DNA of 46,448 nt from Leisingera sp. ANG59 (GTDB taxonomy: Bacteria; Pseudomonadota; Alphaproteobacteria; Rhodobacterales; Rhodobacteraceae): positions 29,712 to 76,159 of the forward strand of contig NZ_WLCM01000014.1 of assembly GCF_013317235.1 (NCBI RefSeq). The letters are read 5' to 3'. Made by a program: the position numbers and the translations under genes. Numbering within the stretch: position 1 is the first letter of the stretch; each line of letters begins with the position of its first letter. The notes beneath the pieces were generated by a model. It searched no databases and was not told the DNA's origin. It saw only the letters and a list, made by a program, of their open reading frames with translations. Of the stretch, positions 23,489 through 30,228 are shown in pieces.

Positions 23489-25330
23489 ATGGCTATTAAA
23501 CCACCCTTCACGGACGTGGAGATACCGAAAGCCCCCGACGGCTTTTATGCGGGCAACAGTCTGCCAATCGCGCTTATCAGCAAGGGCATCATGGTTGCAC
23601 TCGTGCTATGGGCATTGATTTTTCCACTCAACGCAAGTGGGACCTTGTCATCGGTCAACTGGTCACTGCTGGAAGGCTTCAATACCTTCTACGTCATCTC
23701 AGTGGGTCTTTTCTTCTTCTTTGTCATCATAATGGCGGCGGTTCCGCAAATCGGTAAGCGGGTTCTGGGCCAACCGGGTGAAAAGCCAGAGTTTTCCACC
23801 TTTTCGTGGTTCTCGATGATGTTCGGCGCCGGTCTGGGCGTGGGCCTCATGGTCTATGCCACCGCAGAGCCTCTCGGCCTTTGGACCTCTAACCCCGAAA
23901 TCGTGGCCGGCAATGTCGCTGGCAGCTCGCCCGAGGCCGTGCAGTCCGCGTTCCGCTATACGTTCCTGCACTACGGTTTTCACGCCTGGGCGATCTATGT
24001 CGTGACGGGTCTGGCCCTTGCCTACTACGCCTACACCCGTGACATGCCGCTCACTATCCGCTCGGCGCTGACGCCGGTACTGGGACGATATGCCAACGGT
24101 GTCGTTGGTCATCTCGTCGATGTTCTTGGCGTCGTTGCGACGATCCTTGGTGTATCGGTCACCATCGGGTTCGGTGTGTCGCAATTCGTTGACGGCTTCT
24201 ACTCCGTTTCCGGAATGGGCTGGCTGATGAGCGGCGAAGAAGGCAATCTTACTCCCAGCCTTGCCGGCCTGCTGATCTCGCTTGCGGTTATCATGGGCCT
24301 CTCGATTCTGTCGGCAGTGTCCGGTGTGGGGCGCGGTGTGAAATACCTGTCGAACCTGAACATGGTGCTTTCGCTGATCCTGCTGGGGACATTTGCGGTT
24401 TTCGGATCGTTCCTCTTTGCGATGACCAGCTATGGAACCGCGTTCGTCGACTATATCCTGAACATCGTCTCACTGTCGTTCGAGGCCTACAGCCCGCTGT
24501 CCGAGCAGAGTTTTGCCCAGTCGCTGCCAACCGAGGCGGCACCGCTCGCCGGAGACCTGTTCGGCGGCGCAACCAACGCCTGGGGATCTCTCGACGGCTT
24601 CCAAAGCGGCCTGACAGGGGCTGCCGCGGAACTGCCCGCAGAAGTTCAGGTTGCTGCCTATGAAGCAGGGACACAGGGTCGCCTGTTTAACTGGCAAGCC
24701 GGATGGACGACCTTCTACTGGGCCTGGTGGATCGCATTTTCACCCTTTGTGGGGCTGTTCCTGGCCCGGATCTCGCGTGGCCGTACCATTCGGGAGTTCG
24801 TTCTGGGCTGTGTGATTGCTCCGGCGTTGGTCTGCTTTGCCTGGATGATGATCTTGGGCGGCACCGCTGTGGACATCGAACTGGCAGGGGCCGCAAACCC
24901 CTCGATCGTCGATGCCTCGACTACCGCCAAGCTATTTGCCGCACTCGCGAACATCCTGTCGGGCGGTTTTCTCAACGCGATCATCGTCATGTCGGTCGTG
25001 CTGATCCTGACCTTCCTGGTCACGTCAGCGGACTCCGGCATCCTGGTGATGAACACCATCATGTCCGGGGGCAGTCAACACACCGGTATCAAACACCGGA
25101 TCGTTTGGGGACTGATCCTGACGGCATTGATTGGCGCGCTCATTATCGCAGGCAAGAGCGGCGCAGCAGCTGACCCGCTGGAAGCCCTGAAGAACGCGAT
25201 GATCATCGGCGCGCTGCCCTTCACTGTGGTCATGCTTCTAATGTGTGTTTCCCTCGTCAAGGCGACATGGCGCGACCATTTGCGCCTGAAGCATGGGTCG
25301 CTGCCGGAAGCTGTAGAGCCGGCCGAGTAA
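23489..25330 (+). CDS. BCCT-family betaine/carnitine/choline transporter
   Basis: A 613-residue membrane protein with about 12 hydrophobic segments. The BCCT signatures are a glycine-rich GAGLGVGLMVYATAEP region and a TTFYWAWWIAFSPFVGLFLARISRGRTIREF segment, which holds the aromatic trimethylammonium cage. It should import a quaternary amine, driven by sodium or proton. A stretch of about 70 residues before the WAWW segment is longer and more polar than I would expect for the family. AGGAGG precedes the ATG. It is 102 bp after the small gene and ends at a clear terminator, so it is the last gene of the Rieske operon. Confidence 0.9.
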   Translation: MAIKPPFTDVEIPKAPDGFYAGNSLPIALISKGIMVALVLWALIFPLNASGTLSSVNWSLLEGFNTFYVISVGLFFFFVIIMAAVPQIGKRVLGQPGEKPEFSTFSWFSMMFGAGLGVGLMVYATAEPLGLWTSNPEIVAGNVAGSSPEAVQSAFRYTFLHYGFHAWAIYVVTGLALAYYAYTRDMPLTIRSALTPVLGRYANGVVGHLVDVLGVVATILGVSVTIGFGVSQFVDGFYSVSGMGWLMSGEEGNLTPSLAGLLISLAVIMGLSILSAVSGVGRGVKYLSNLNMVLSLILLGTFAVFGSFLFAMTSYGTAFVDYILNIVSLSFEAYSPLSEQSFAQSLPTEAAPLAGDLFGGATNAWGSLDGFQSGLTGAAAELPAEVQVAAYEAGTQGRLFNWQAGWTTFYWAWWIAFSPFVGLFLARISRGRTIREFVLGCVIAPALVCFAWMMILGGTAVDIELAGAANPSIVDASTTAKLFAALANILSGGFLNAIIVMSVVLILTFLVTSADSGILVMNTIMSGGSQHTGIKHRIVWGLILTALIGALIIAGKSGAAADPLEALKNAMIIGALPFTVVMLLMCVSLVKATWRDHLRLKHGSLPEAVEPAE

Positions 25331-25353
25331 GGTCAGTTGAAAACTACCAAGAT

Positions 25354-25388
25354 CTGCGCCTCGCCTAGCGGGGCGCAGTTTATTGTTT
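25354..25388 (+). terminator. Rho-independent terminator after BCCT gene
   Basis: CTGCGCC at 25354-25360 pairs with GGCGCAG at 25372-25378, with further pairing inside, followed at once by a T-rich run (TTTATTGTTT). It lies 23 bp after the transporter stop codon and ends the Rieske-BCCT operon. Confidence 0.8.
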
Positions 25389-25537
25389 CACTTAAAAATA
25401 TTTCGGAATGTTCCTGAGTATGTGAAAGGCTTCAAAGCGAGAACCGCACCCTGAATAGTCGAGAGGGCGAGGCAGGAAGGCAAAACCCGGTTACTTGTGG
25501 CCCCATGGCCGCAAGACCCGGGAGAGCGAATGACTTA

Positions 25538-25583
25538 ACATAAATCCAATTATGCGATTTTTATCAAACAATTGAATTTATGT
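25538..25583. repeat. AT-rich 14-bp inverted repeat in gene-poor junction
   Basis: ACATAAATCCAATT (25538-25551) is mirrored by AATTGAATTTATGT (25570-25583) with one mismatch and an 18-bp spacer. The stretch 25331-25754 has no credible gene apart from the terminator at its start. The repeat is far more AT-rich than its surroundings. It could be an operator, a relic of an element end or an integration-related site. Nothing in the sequence decides between these. Confidence 0.45.
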
Positions 25584-25623
25584 CATAATTCGTCCTCTAC
25601 CACCTCCCTGTGAACGAATTCCT

Positions 25624-25650
25624 GGCGGCGCCGGTTTTCCCGGTGCCGCC
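25624..25650. terminator. GC-rich hairpin with flanking T-tracts
   Basis: GGCGGCGCCGG (25624-25634) pairs with CCGGTGCCGCC (25640-25650) across a TTTTC loop, with one wobble, and is followed by TCCTTTT. This is a strong hairpin resembling an intrinsic terminator, but no gene obviously ends just before it on either strand. Confidence 0.4.
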
Positions 25651-25754
25651 TCCTTTTCCAGCGGGGCTTAAGGAACCAAGCCAGAATACCGAACGCGACA
25701 CTCAATCGCACAATTCGGGAAAGCACCACAGTCGGCCCAGAAAGGCAAATACCG

Positions 25755-26003
25755 ATGAACACCGGACAGGACGAAGGCACGGCGATTGCCCGTTTGGTCG
25801 ATGGATCATCGAGTCGGACCGTCGGCTGGGTTTATCTCTGGAACACGTTCGAGCTTGGCGTGCTGTGGCTGCGCCGCGATCTGGTACCCGAACGCATCGA
25901 ACCGCCGCTGAGCCCGGAAGTTCTTGCAAGGGCCAGGTCCGTGACGACCGACCAGATTACTGCACTTCTTGATAGACTCGCGGCACGTGGGACACCCAAG
26001 TAG
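25755..26003 (+). CDS. Small hypothetical protein
   Basis: An 82-residue open frame with plausible GC-rich codon use and a weak AAAGG before ATG 25755. The product is soluble, has a tryptophan-rich centre (WVYLWNTFELGVLWLRRDL) and a helical end (ITALLDRLAARG). I recognise no family or motif. It stands alone between a terminator-rich stretch and decayed insertion sequences, so it may be an accessory or mobile-element passenger gene, or not a gene. Confidence 0.4.
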   Translation: MNTGQDEGTAIARLVDGSSSRTVGWVYLWNTFELGVLWLRRDLVPERIEPPLSPEVLARARSVTTDQITALLDRLAARGTPK

Positions 26004-26144
26004 TCTGATCGGGACTCGGAAATGCTGCCCGACCCATAATTCGATATATTTCCCGTGAAATTACTATATTATTGGTTGGTGCTATCGGCAGCCCTTGTTG
26101 TGATTGCCTCCGCCCATGCTTCGCTCAGCCACCCGCTTCATTGT

Positions 26145-26426
26145 CGCTGCCGCCATCGGCGCTCTATCGCGGGCAGTTCGTGCATTGCGACCGCTATGAG
26201 GTTTACCACAAGCTCACCGGTGTCGACCGGCCTGAGGGGCCATGGACGCTCATCCATTGCTTGACCGACGCGTCGGCACTTCGTGAAGGCACTGGAAAAG
26301 GATGGCTCGCCGAGATCCGAATTGCAGCCCGACGCGACCTCTGTGCGCCCTGCTATATGGCCACCCCAAGAGCCGTATCGAAGACCTTGTGCCTTGGACC
26401 TTCGAGCCCGTGCCAAGCCTCGCTTG
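26145..26426 (+). pseudogene. Decayed IS66 transposase remnant
   Basis: Three IS66 TnpC fragments lie in order but in different frames. The first is LYRGQFVHCDRYEVYHKLTG with PWTLIHC (about 26145-26262). The second is RRHFVKALEKDGSP (about 26271-26312), the usual continuation after the HCWxHxRR motif. The third is HPKSRIEDLVPWTFEP (about 26359-26408), the C-terminal end. At least two frameshifts and a large internal deletion separate them. The rest of 26004-26708 shows no intact gene. This is an old relic, independent of the IS66 at the left window edge. Confidence 0.65.
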
Positions 26427-26473
26427 AAAAGGCCAAAGGCTGAGCTCTTGTGAACAAGAAGACCGACCACTAA

Positions 26474-26560
26474 CTGAAGAAGCTCTTCGATCGGCTCAAT
26501 AACACGCCTTGCAAAAGCCTTGGCTGGAAGACCCCGGCCGAGGTCTTCCGCGAAACATGA
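26474..26560 (+). pseudogene. IS30-family transposase C-terminal remnant
   Basis: A 28-residue frame ending in TGA reads LKKLFDRLNNTPCKSLGWKT followed by PAEVF, the invariant end of IS30-type integrases (DRLNNRPRKxLGWKTPxEVF). Nothing of the catalytic core remains upstream, where the IS66 relic lies instead. It is therefore a fragment left by element turnover at this junction. Confidence 0.75.
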
Positions 26561-26708
26561 TGGAGGAGATCGGCCGCCACACCTAGCCTCGCAGGTCATG
26601 GGTCATGGGGGTCGCAGGTCAGGCATCTACTCACAGACGCAATGAAAGCCTCCCTGCCACCGCTCAGAAAGTGAGTCCTTAGGGAAGGCCACCCCCGGGA
26701 CGCGGATT

Positions 26709-27692
26709 TCAATCAAGCCGCAATCCGGCGTCTGAGATGAGCTTGCTCCAGCGCGCCTCTTCATCGGCAATGAAAGACGCGAATTCCGCCTGCGTTCCTC
26801 CTGCTGGAACCTGCGTGAAGTTCCGTGCGAGTTCCTGGAACTCATCGGATGCTACAATCTCCTGTGCTGCCTCCGCCAATTCCGCGACAATCTCGTCCGG
26901 CGTTCCGGTGCGCGCAAAGAGGCCATTCCAAGAGTATAGTGGATCGCCCATGCCAGCTTCTTCGAAAGTCGGCACGTCCGGGAGCGCTTCAAGACGCTTT
27001 TGGGTTGACACCACGAGCGGCCGTAGCGCCCCAGCTTTAATTTGCGGAATACCTGCCGCGGTCACGTCGAGCGAGCAATCCAGCGCGCCGCCGAGAAGGT
27101 CGGTCATGCCACCATCCTTGTAAGGCACATGGGTCATCTCAGCGCCGGTCTTCTGAAAGACCTGCAGCATGGCGACATGATTTGGCGATCCAGGTCCGTA
27201 GGACGGATACTTCAGTTTGCCGGGGTCGGCCTTAGCCGCATCGATCAGGTCTTGAACTGACTGATACGGAGATTCCGTCCGAACCAAAAGAACGAAGGGG
27301 ACATCCAATAGATGCGTGACCGGCACGAAGTCGGCGACCTTATATCCGGTCGTGGAAAACAGTGACGGGTTCATCACCAGAGAGAGGAGACCGAAGAGCA
27401 AGGTGTAGCCATCGGCATCGGCTGTCGCGGCTGTGCGATAACCAATGTTTGAACTGGCGCCCGGCTTGTTCTCAACGACGACCGGTTGTCCGAGTTTCTG
27501 TCCCAACCGGTCCGCGACAAACCGCGCGGTCGTGTCCGCGCTGTTTCCCGGCGGAAGTGTCATGATCATCTTGATTGGACGGTCCGGATAGGACCCCTGG
27601 GCAAAACCGGGGCGTGTAGCGAGCACGGCCGGTGCCGCGATCAAAGTTGACAGCACCGTGCGGCGCGTGAGCGTATTTTTCGTGTCGGTCAT
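26709..27692 (-). CDS. Tripartite tricarboxylate transporter substrate-binding protein (TctC/Bug)
   Basis: A 327-residue periplasmic Bug-family receptor. The N-terminal RRTVLSTLIAAPAVLATRPGFAQ looks like a twin-arginine-type signal peptide, followed by SYPDRPIKMIMTLPPGNSADTTAR, the first ligand-binding strand and loop. A VVENKPGASSNIG motif typical of TctC proteins follows. Such proteins deliver carboxylates, including aromatic acids, to TctAB. It is the last gene of the operon, 14 bp after the Old Yellow Enzyme gene, while a second TctC lies next to tctA. Operon membership suggests a related ligand. No membrane partner of its own is adjacent. Confidence 0.85.
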   Translation of the reverse strand: MTDTKNTLTRRTVLSTLIAAPAVLATRPGFAQGSYPDRPIKMIMTLPPGNSADTTARFVADRLGQKLGQPVVVENKPGASSNIGYRTAATADADGYTLLFGLLSLVMNPSLFSTTGYKVADFVPVTHLLDVPFVLLVRTESPYQSVQDLIDAAKADPGKLKYPSYGPGSPNHVAMLQVFQKTGAEMTHVPYKDGGMTDLLGGALDCSLDVTAAGIPQIKAGALRPLVVSTQKRLEALPDVPTFEEAGMGDPLYSWNGLFARTGTPDEIVAELAEAAQEIVASDEFQELARNFTQVPAGGTQAEFASFIADEEARWSKLISDAGLRLD

Positions 27693-27706
27693 AGGGTCTC
27701 CTCCCT

Positions 27707-28798
27707 TTATGGATCAACTATGCCGTCCAGGAACGGATAGTCGGTATATCCCCGGTGATCCGGAGAATAGATGAAGTCCTTGTTCAACGGGTTCAGTGCG
27801 GCGCCTGCTCTCAAACGGGCGGGCAAATCTGGATTGGCGATGAAGAGACGCCCGAACGAGATCATGTCCGCATGGCTAGCCAACGCCGCCTCGGCCTTGG
27901 CGAGGCCGTCGAAACCATTGTTCGCCACATAAAGCCCCGGAAACAGCCGACGCAGAGTGGGGTAGTCCAGTTCATGCGTGGCTGGGTCCGCTGTTGTACT
28001 GCCTTCGACCATGTCGACATAAGCGATGCCAAGCATGCCGAGTCCGCGCAACGCTGTCGCCACAAGTGTGGCCGGGTCGCTGTCATGTAGGAAATAGACC
28101 GTCGGGTTGGTGAGCGACATGCGCACCCCGACACAGTCCTTGTCCCAAACCGAACACACCGCTTCGACCACTTCGAATAGCAATCGGCAGCGGTTTTCCG
28201 GCGTGCCGCCGTAGGCGTCATGGCGCAGGTTGGCGCTATCGCGCAAGAACTGGTCGAGAAGAAATCCGTTGCCCGCATGCACCTGAATGCCGTCGAATCC
28301 GGCACGGCGTGCGTTTTGCGCAGCCGCACGGTATTCGTCAACGATGCCCCCGATCTCAGTGACGCTCAACTCGTGGGGAACCTCAAGCGGCTTGCGCCCA
28401 TCCAATGTACGGATCGTGCCCGGTGGCAGGACCGCCGACGGACCTACGGGTCGCGCGCCTCCCGGCTGGGTTAGCACATGCGAGTTGCGCCCGCAGTGCC
28501 AGAGCTGGCAAAAGATGCGCCCGCCTTTGGAATGGACTGCATCCGTTACCAAACGCCATCCCGCAACTTGCGCATCCGAGAAGATGCCCGGCGTATTCGG
28601 CCAGCCAACTCCCCGCGCTGAGACCGCCGTCGATTCGACAACCACCAGTCCCGCCCCTGCGCGCTGCGCATAGTAATGCGCGTTCAGAGCGGTCGGGAGA
28701 CCGCCGAAGGATCGGTCCCGCGACATTGAAGACATCACGATACGATTTGGTAGGGTCAAGGGCCCGAGCTTGATGGGATCGAACAGGACGTGGGCCAT
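27707..28798 (-). CDS. Old Yellow Enzyme family NADH:flavin oxidoreductase
   Basis: A 363-residue FMN-dependent ene-reductase-type TIM barrel. It starts FDPIKLGPLTLPNRIVMSSM and has the substrate-binding pair H174/N177 in QVHAGNGFLLDQFL, then AYGGTPENRCRLLFEVVEAV. The residue two after the Asn is F179, where classical OYE1 has the proton-donating Tyr196, so its reaction may differ from standard alkene reduction. It starts 3 bp after the YciI-like gene and is followed by a TctC gene. It probably reduces an unsaturated intermediate of the imported compound. Confidence 0.85.
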   Translation of the reverse strand: MAHVLFDPIKLGPLTLPNRIVMSSMSRDRSFGGLPTALNAHYYAQRAGAGLVVVESTAVSARGVGWPNTPGIFSDAQVAGWRLVTDAVHSKGGRIFCQLWHCGRNSHVLTQPGGARPVGPSAVLPPGTIRTLDGRKPLEVPHELSVTEIGGIVDEYRAAAQNARRAGFDGIQVHAGNGFLLDQFLRDSANLRHDAYGGTPENRCRLLFEVVEAVCSVWDKDCVGVRMSLTNPTVYFLHDSDPATLVATALRGLGMLGIAYVDMVEGSTTADPATHELDYPTLRRLFPGLYVANNGFDGLAKAEAALASHADMISFGRLFIANPDLPARLRAGAALNPLNKDFIYSPDHRGYTDYPFLDGIVDP

Positions 28799-28801
28799 GG
28801 G

Positions 28802-29176
28802 TCAGGCGAAGCCCACGCTTTGATCTGACAACCGAATGTTAGCACGGATATTGCCCTCGTTTACGCGCCATCGATGCAAGGTATAGGATCGGATGCCCTT
28901 GGCATGGAAAGGATCACGGTCCGCGATTGCTCGCGCCTCGTCAAAGCTATGGGCACGGATGACGATCATGCCCGCGAGCGGCGTGTCGGAGCCATCCAAC
29001 GTCAAGGGTCCGGCTAGGAACAAGATGCCTTCGTTCTCAAGCCGCACCTGATGGTCCAGATGTTCCGGCAGGACGGCGAGAGTTTCGGGCGATCGTGCCG
29101 GGGAACTGGTGATAACGTAAAGCTCAAGCCCAAGCATTTCGCGGGTCAGTGTGGCTTCATCCTGAGAGGAGTCCAT
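28802..29176 (-). CDS. YciI-like (ferredoxin-like fold) protein
   Basis: A 124-residue protein with a YciI-type domain: ELYVITSSPARSPETLAVLPEHLDHQVRLENEG, FLAGPLTLDG, then FDEARAIADRDPFHAKGIRSYTLHRW. The conserved His and Asp of the putative active site are present. YciI-like proteins occur in aromatic and chlorinated-aromatic catabolic operons, sometimes as dehydrochlorinases or muconolactone-isomerase-like enzymes, but the role here is unproved. AAAGGA lies seven bases before ATG 29176. It is 3 bp before the Old Yellow Enzyme gene and 93 bp after tctC, from which a hairpin separates it. Confidence 0.75.
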   Translation of the reverse strand: MDSSQDEATLTREMLGLELYVITSSPARSPETLAVLPEHLDHQVRLENEGILFLAGPLTLDGSDTPLAGMIVIRAHSFDEARAIADRDPFHAKGIRSYTLHRWRVNEGNIRANIRLSDQSVGFA

Positions 29177-29237
29177 ATCATGATCCTTTCTCTTCGCGGA
29201 CTTGCGGAACAGATCGGCAGCTACGGCAGGAGGCGAC

Positions 29238-29266
29238 ATTCGGGCCTTAGGACACTCGGCCCGAAT
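29238..29266 (-). terminator. Perfect 9-bp hairpin just after tctC
   Basis: ATTCGGGCC (29238-29246) and GGCCCGAAT (29258-29266) form a perfect 9-bp stem with an 11-base loop, only 3 bp past the tctC stop codon on the minus strand. There is no T-tract downstream. It may therefore be a partial terminator or a 3'-stabilising hairpin that keeps binding-protein mRNA above that of the following enzymes. Confidence 0.55.
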
Positions 29267-29269
29267 GGT

Positions 29270-30226
29270 TTACTTCCGCTCGATGCCCGCGGCGTCGATG
29301 GCCGAGTTCCAGTTGGCGATCTGGGTGGCAACGATCTGCGCCATCTCGTCCGGTGTCGAGGCAGCGGCTTGTCCCCCGAGCGCGGCCAGCTTGTCGGCAA
29401 TGGCCGGATCATCCAGTGCCGCGACCACAGCCCCGTTCAGGGTCGACAGCACGTCGTCGGACAACCCGGCGGGACCCGCCAACGCGATCCAGGAGAACAC
29501 GTCGAAGCCTGGCGCAACCGTTTCAGCAACCGTGGGAACCTCCGGTGCGCTCGGCCAGCGTTCGGCTGAGCTGACCGCGAGAAGTTCAACCTGCCCCGAC
29601 TCGGCCTGCGAAAAGAGGCTGGTGCCGACAGCAACGACCATATCGACCTCGCCGGACATCAGCGCGGCGACCGACCCTGCATCGCCCTTATAGGGAATAT
29701 GCTTGATATTGGCGCCGGTCGTCTGCGCCAGAAGCTCGCCGGTCAGGTGTTGCGTAGTGCCGAAACCCGCGCTGCCAAAGGTCAGACGATCTGCCTTGCC
29801 GGCCTTGATCAGCTCATCCAGCGACGCGAACTTGCCGGGCTGGACCGCGATGAAGAACGGGAAGAATGACAGCCGCGACACAAAAGTGAAGTCCTCGACC
29901 GGATCGAAATCAAGCGCGCTCATCATTGCGCCAGAAACAGCGTGACCACCCGTCAGAATGATCAGGTTTTTGCCATCCGGCTCCTGCTTGGACAAGTAGG
30001 ACGACGCGACATTGCCCCCCGCGCCCGGCTTGGGTTCGACGACGAAAGGCTGGCCCAAGGCTTCGGTCAACGGTTCTGCGATGATCCGCGAAACCGTATC
30101 CGCATTTCCACCCGCAGAGAAACCGTGGAAGATTCGGACCGGGCTGTCCGGGTAAGTTTGGGCGATCGCACCACCCGCTATCATGAGCAACAGCATCGTG
30201 ACGCATGCAAAGAGTGTCTTTTTCAT
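29270..30226 (-). CDS. tctC: Tripartite tricarboxylate transporter substrate-binding protein (TctC)
   Basis: A 318-residue periplasmic receptor of the Bug/TctC family. A Sec-type signal peptide (MKKTLFACVTMLLLMIAGG, cleavage near AIAQ) precedes YPDSPVRIFHGFSAGGNADTVSR and VVEPKPGAGGNVASSYL, the standard ligand-site loops. It starts 2 bp after the tctA stop codon and so belongs to the classical tctB-A-C unit. Family ligands are citrate, other carboxylates and aromatic acids such as terephthalate. The ligand here is unknown, probably the carboxylate processed by the neighbouring oxygenases. Confidence 0.9.
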   Translation of the reverse strand: MKKTLFACVTMLLLMIAGGAIAQTYPDSPVRIFHGFSAGGNADTVSRIIAEPLTEALGQPFVVEPKPGAGGNVASSYLSKQEPDGKNLIILTGGHAVSGAMMSALDFDPVEDFTFVSRLSFFPFFIAVQPGKFASLDELIKAGKADRLTFGSAGFGTTQHLTGELLAQTTGANIKHIPYKGDAGSVAALMSGEVDMVVAVGTSLFSQAESGQVELLAVSSAERWPSAPEVPTVAETVAPGFDVFSWIALAGPAGLSDDVLSTLNGAVVAALDDPAIADKLAALGGQAAASTPDEMAQIVATQIANWNSAIDAAGIERK

Positions 30227-30228
30227 TT

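Noticed and set aside
25610-25972. A 120-residue plus-strand frame overlapping the small ORF
   Set aside because: Its start lies at the hairpin 25624-25650, the composition is proline- and arginine-rich as in shadow frames, and the other frame (25755-26003) looks more protein-like.
26138-26599. A 153-residue minus-strand frame in the junction
   Set aside because: It runs antisense through the IS66 and IS30 relics and shows no similarity of its own.
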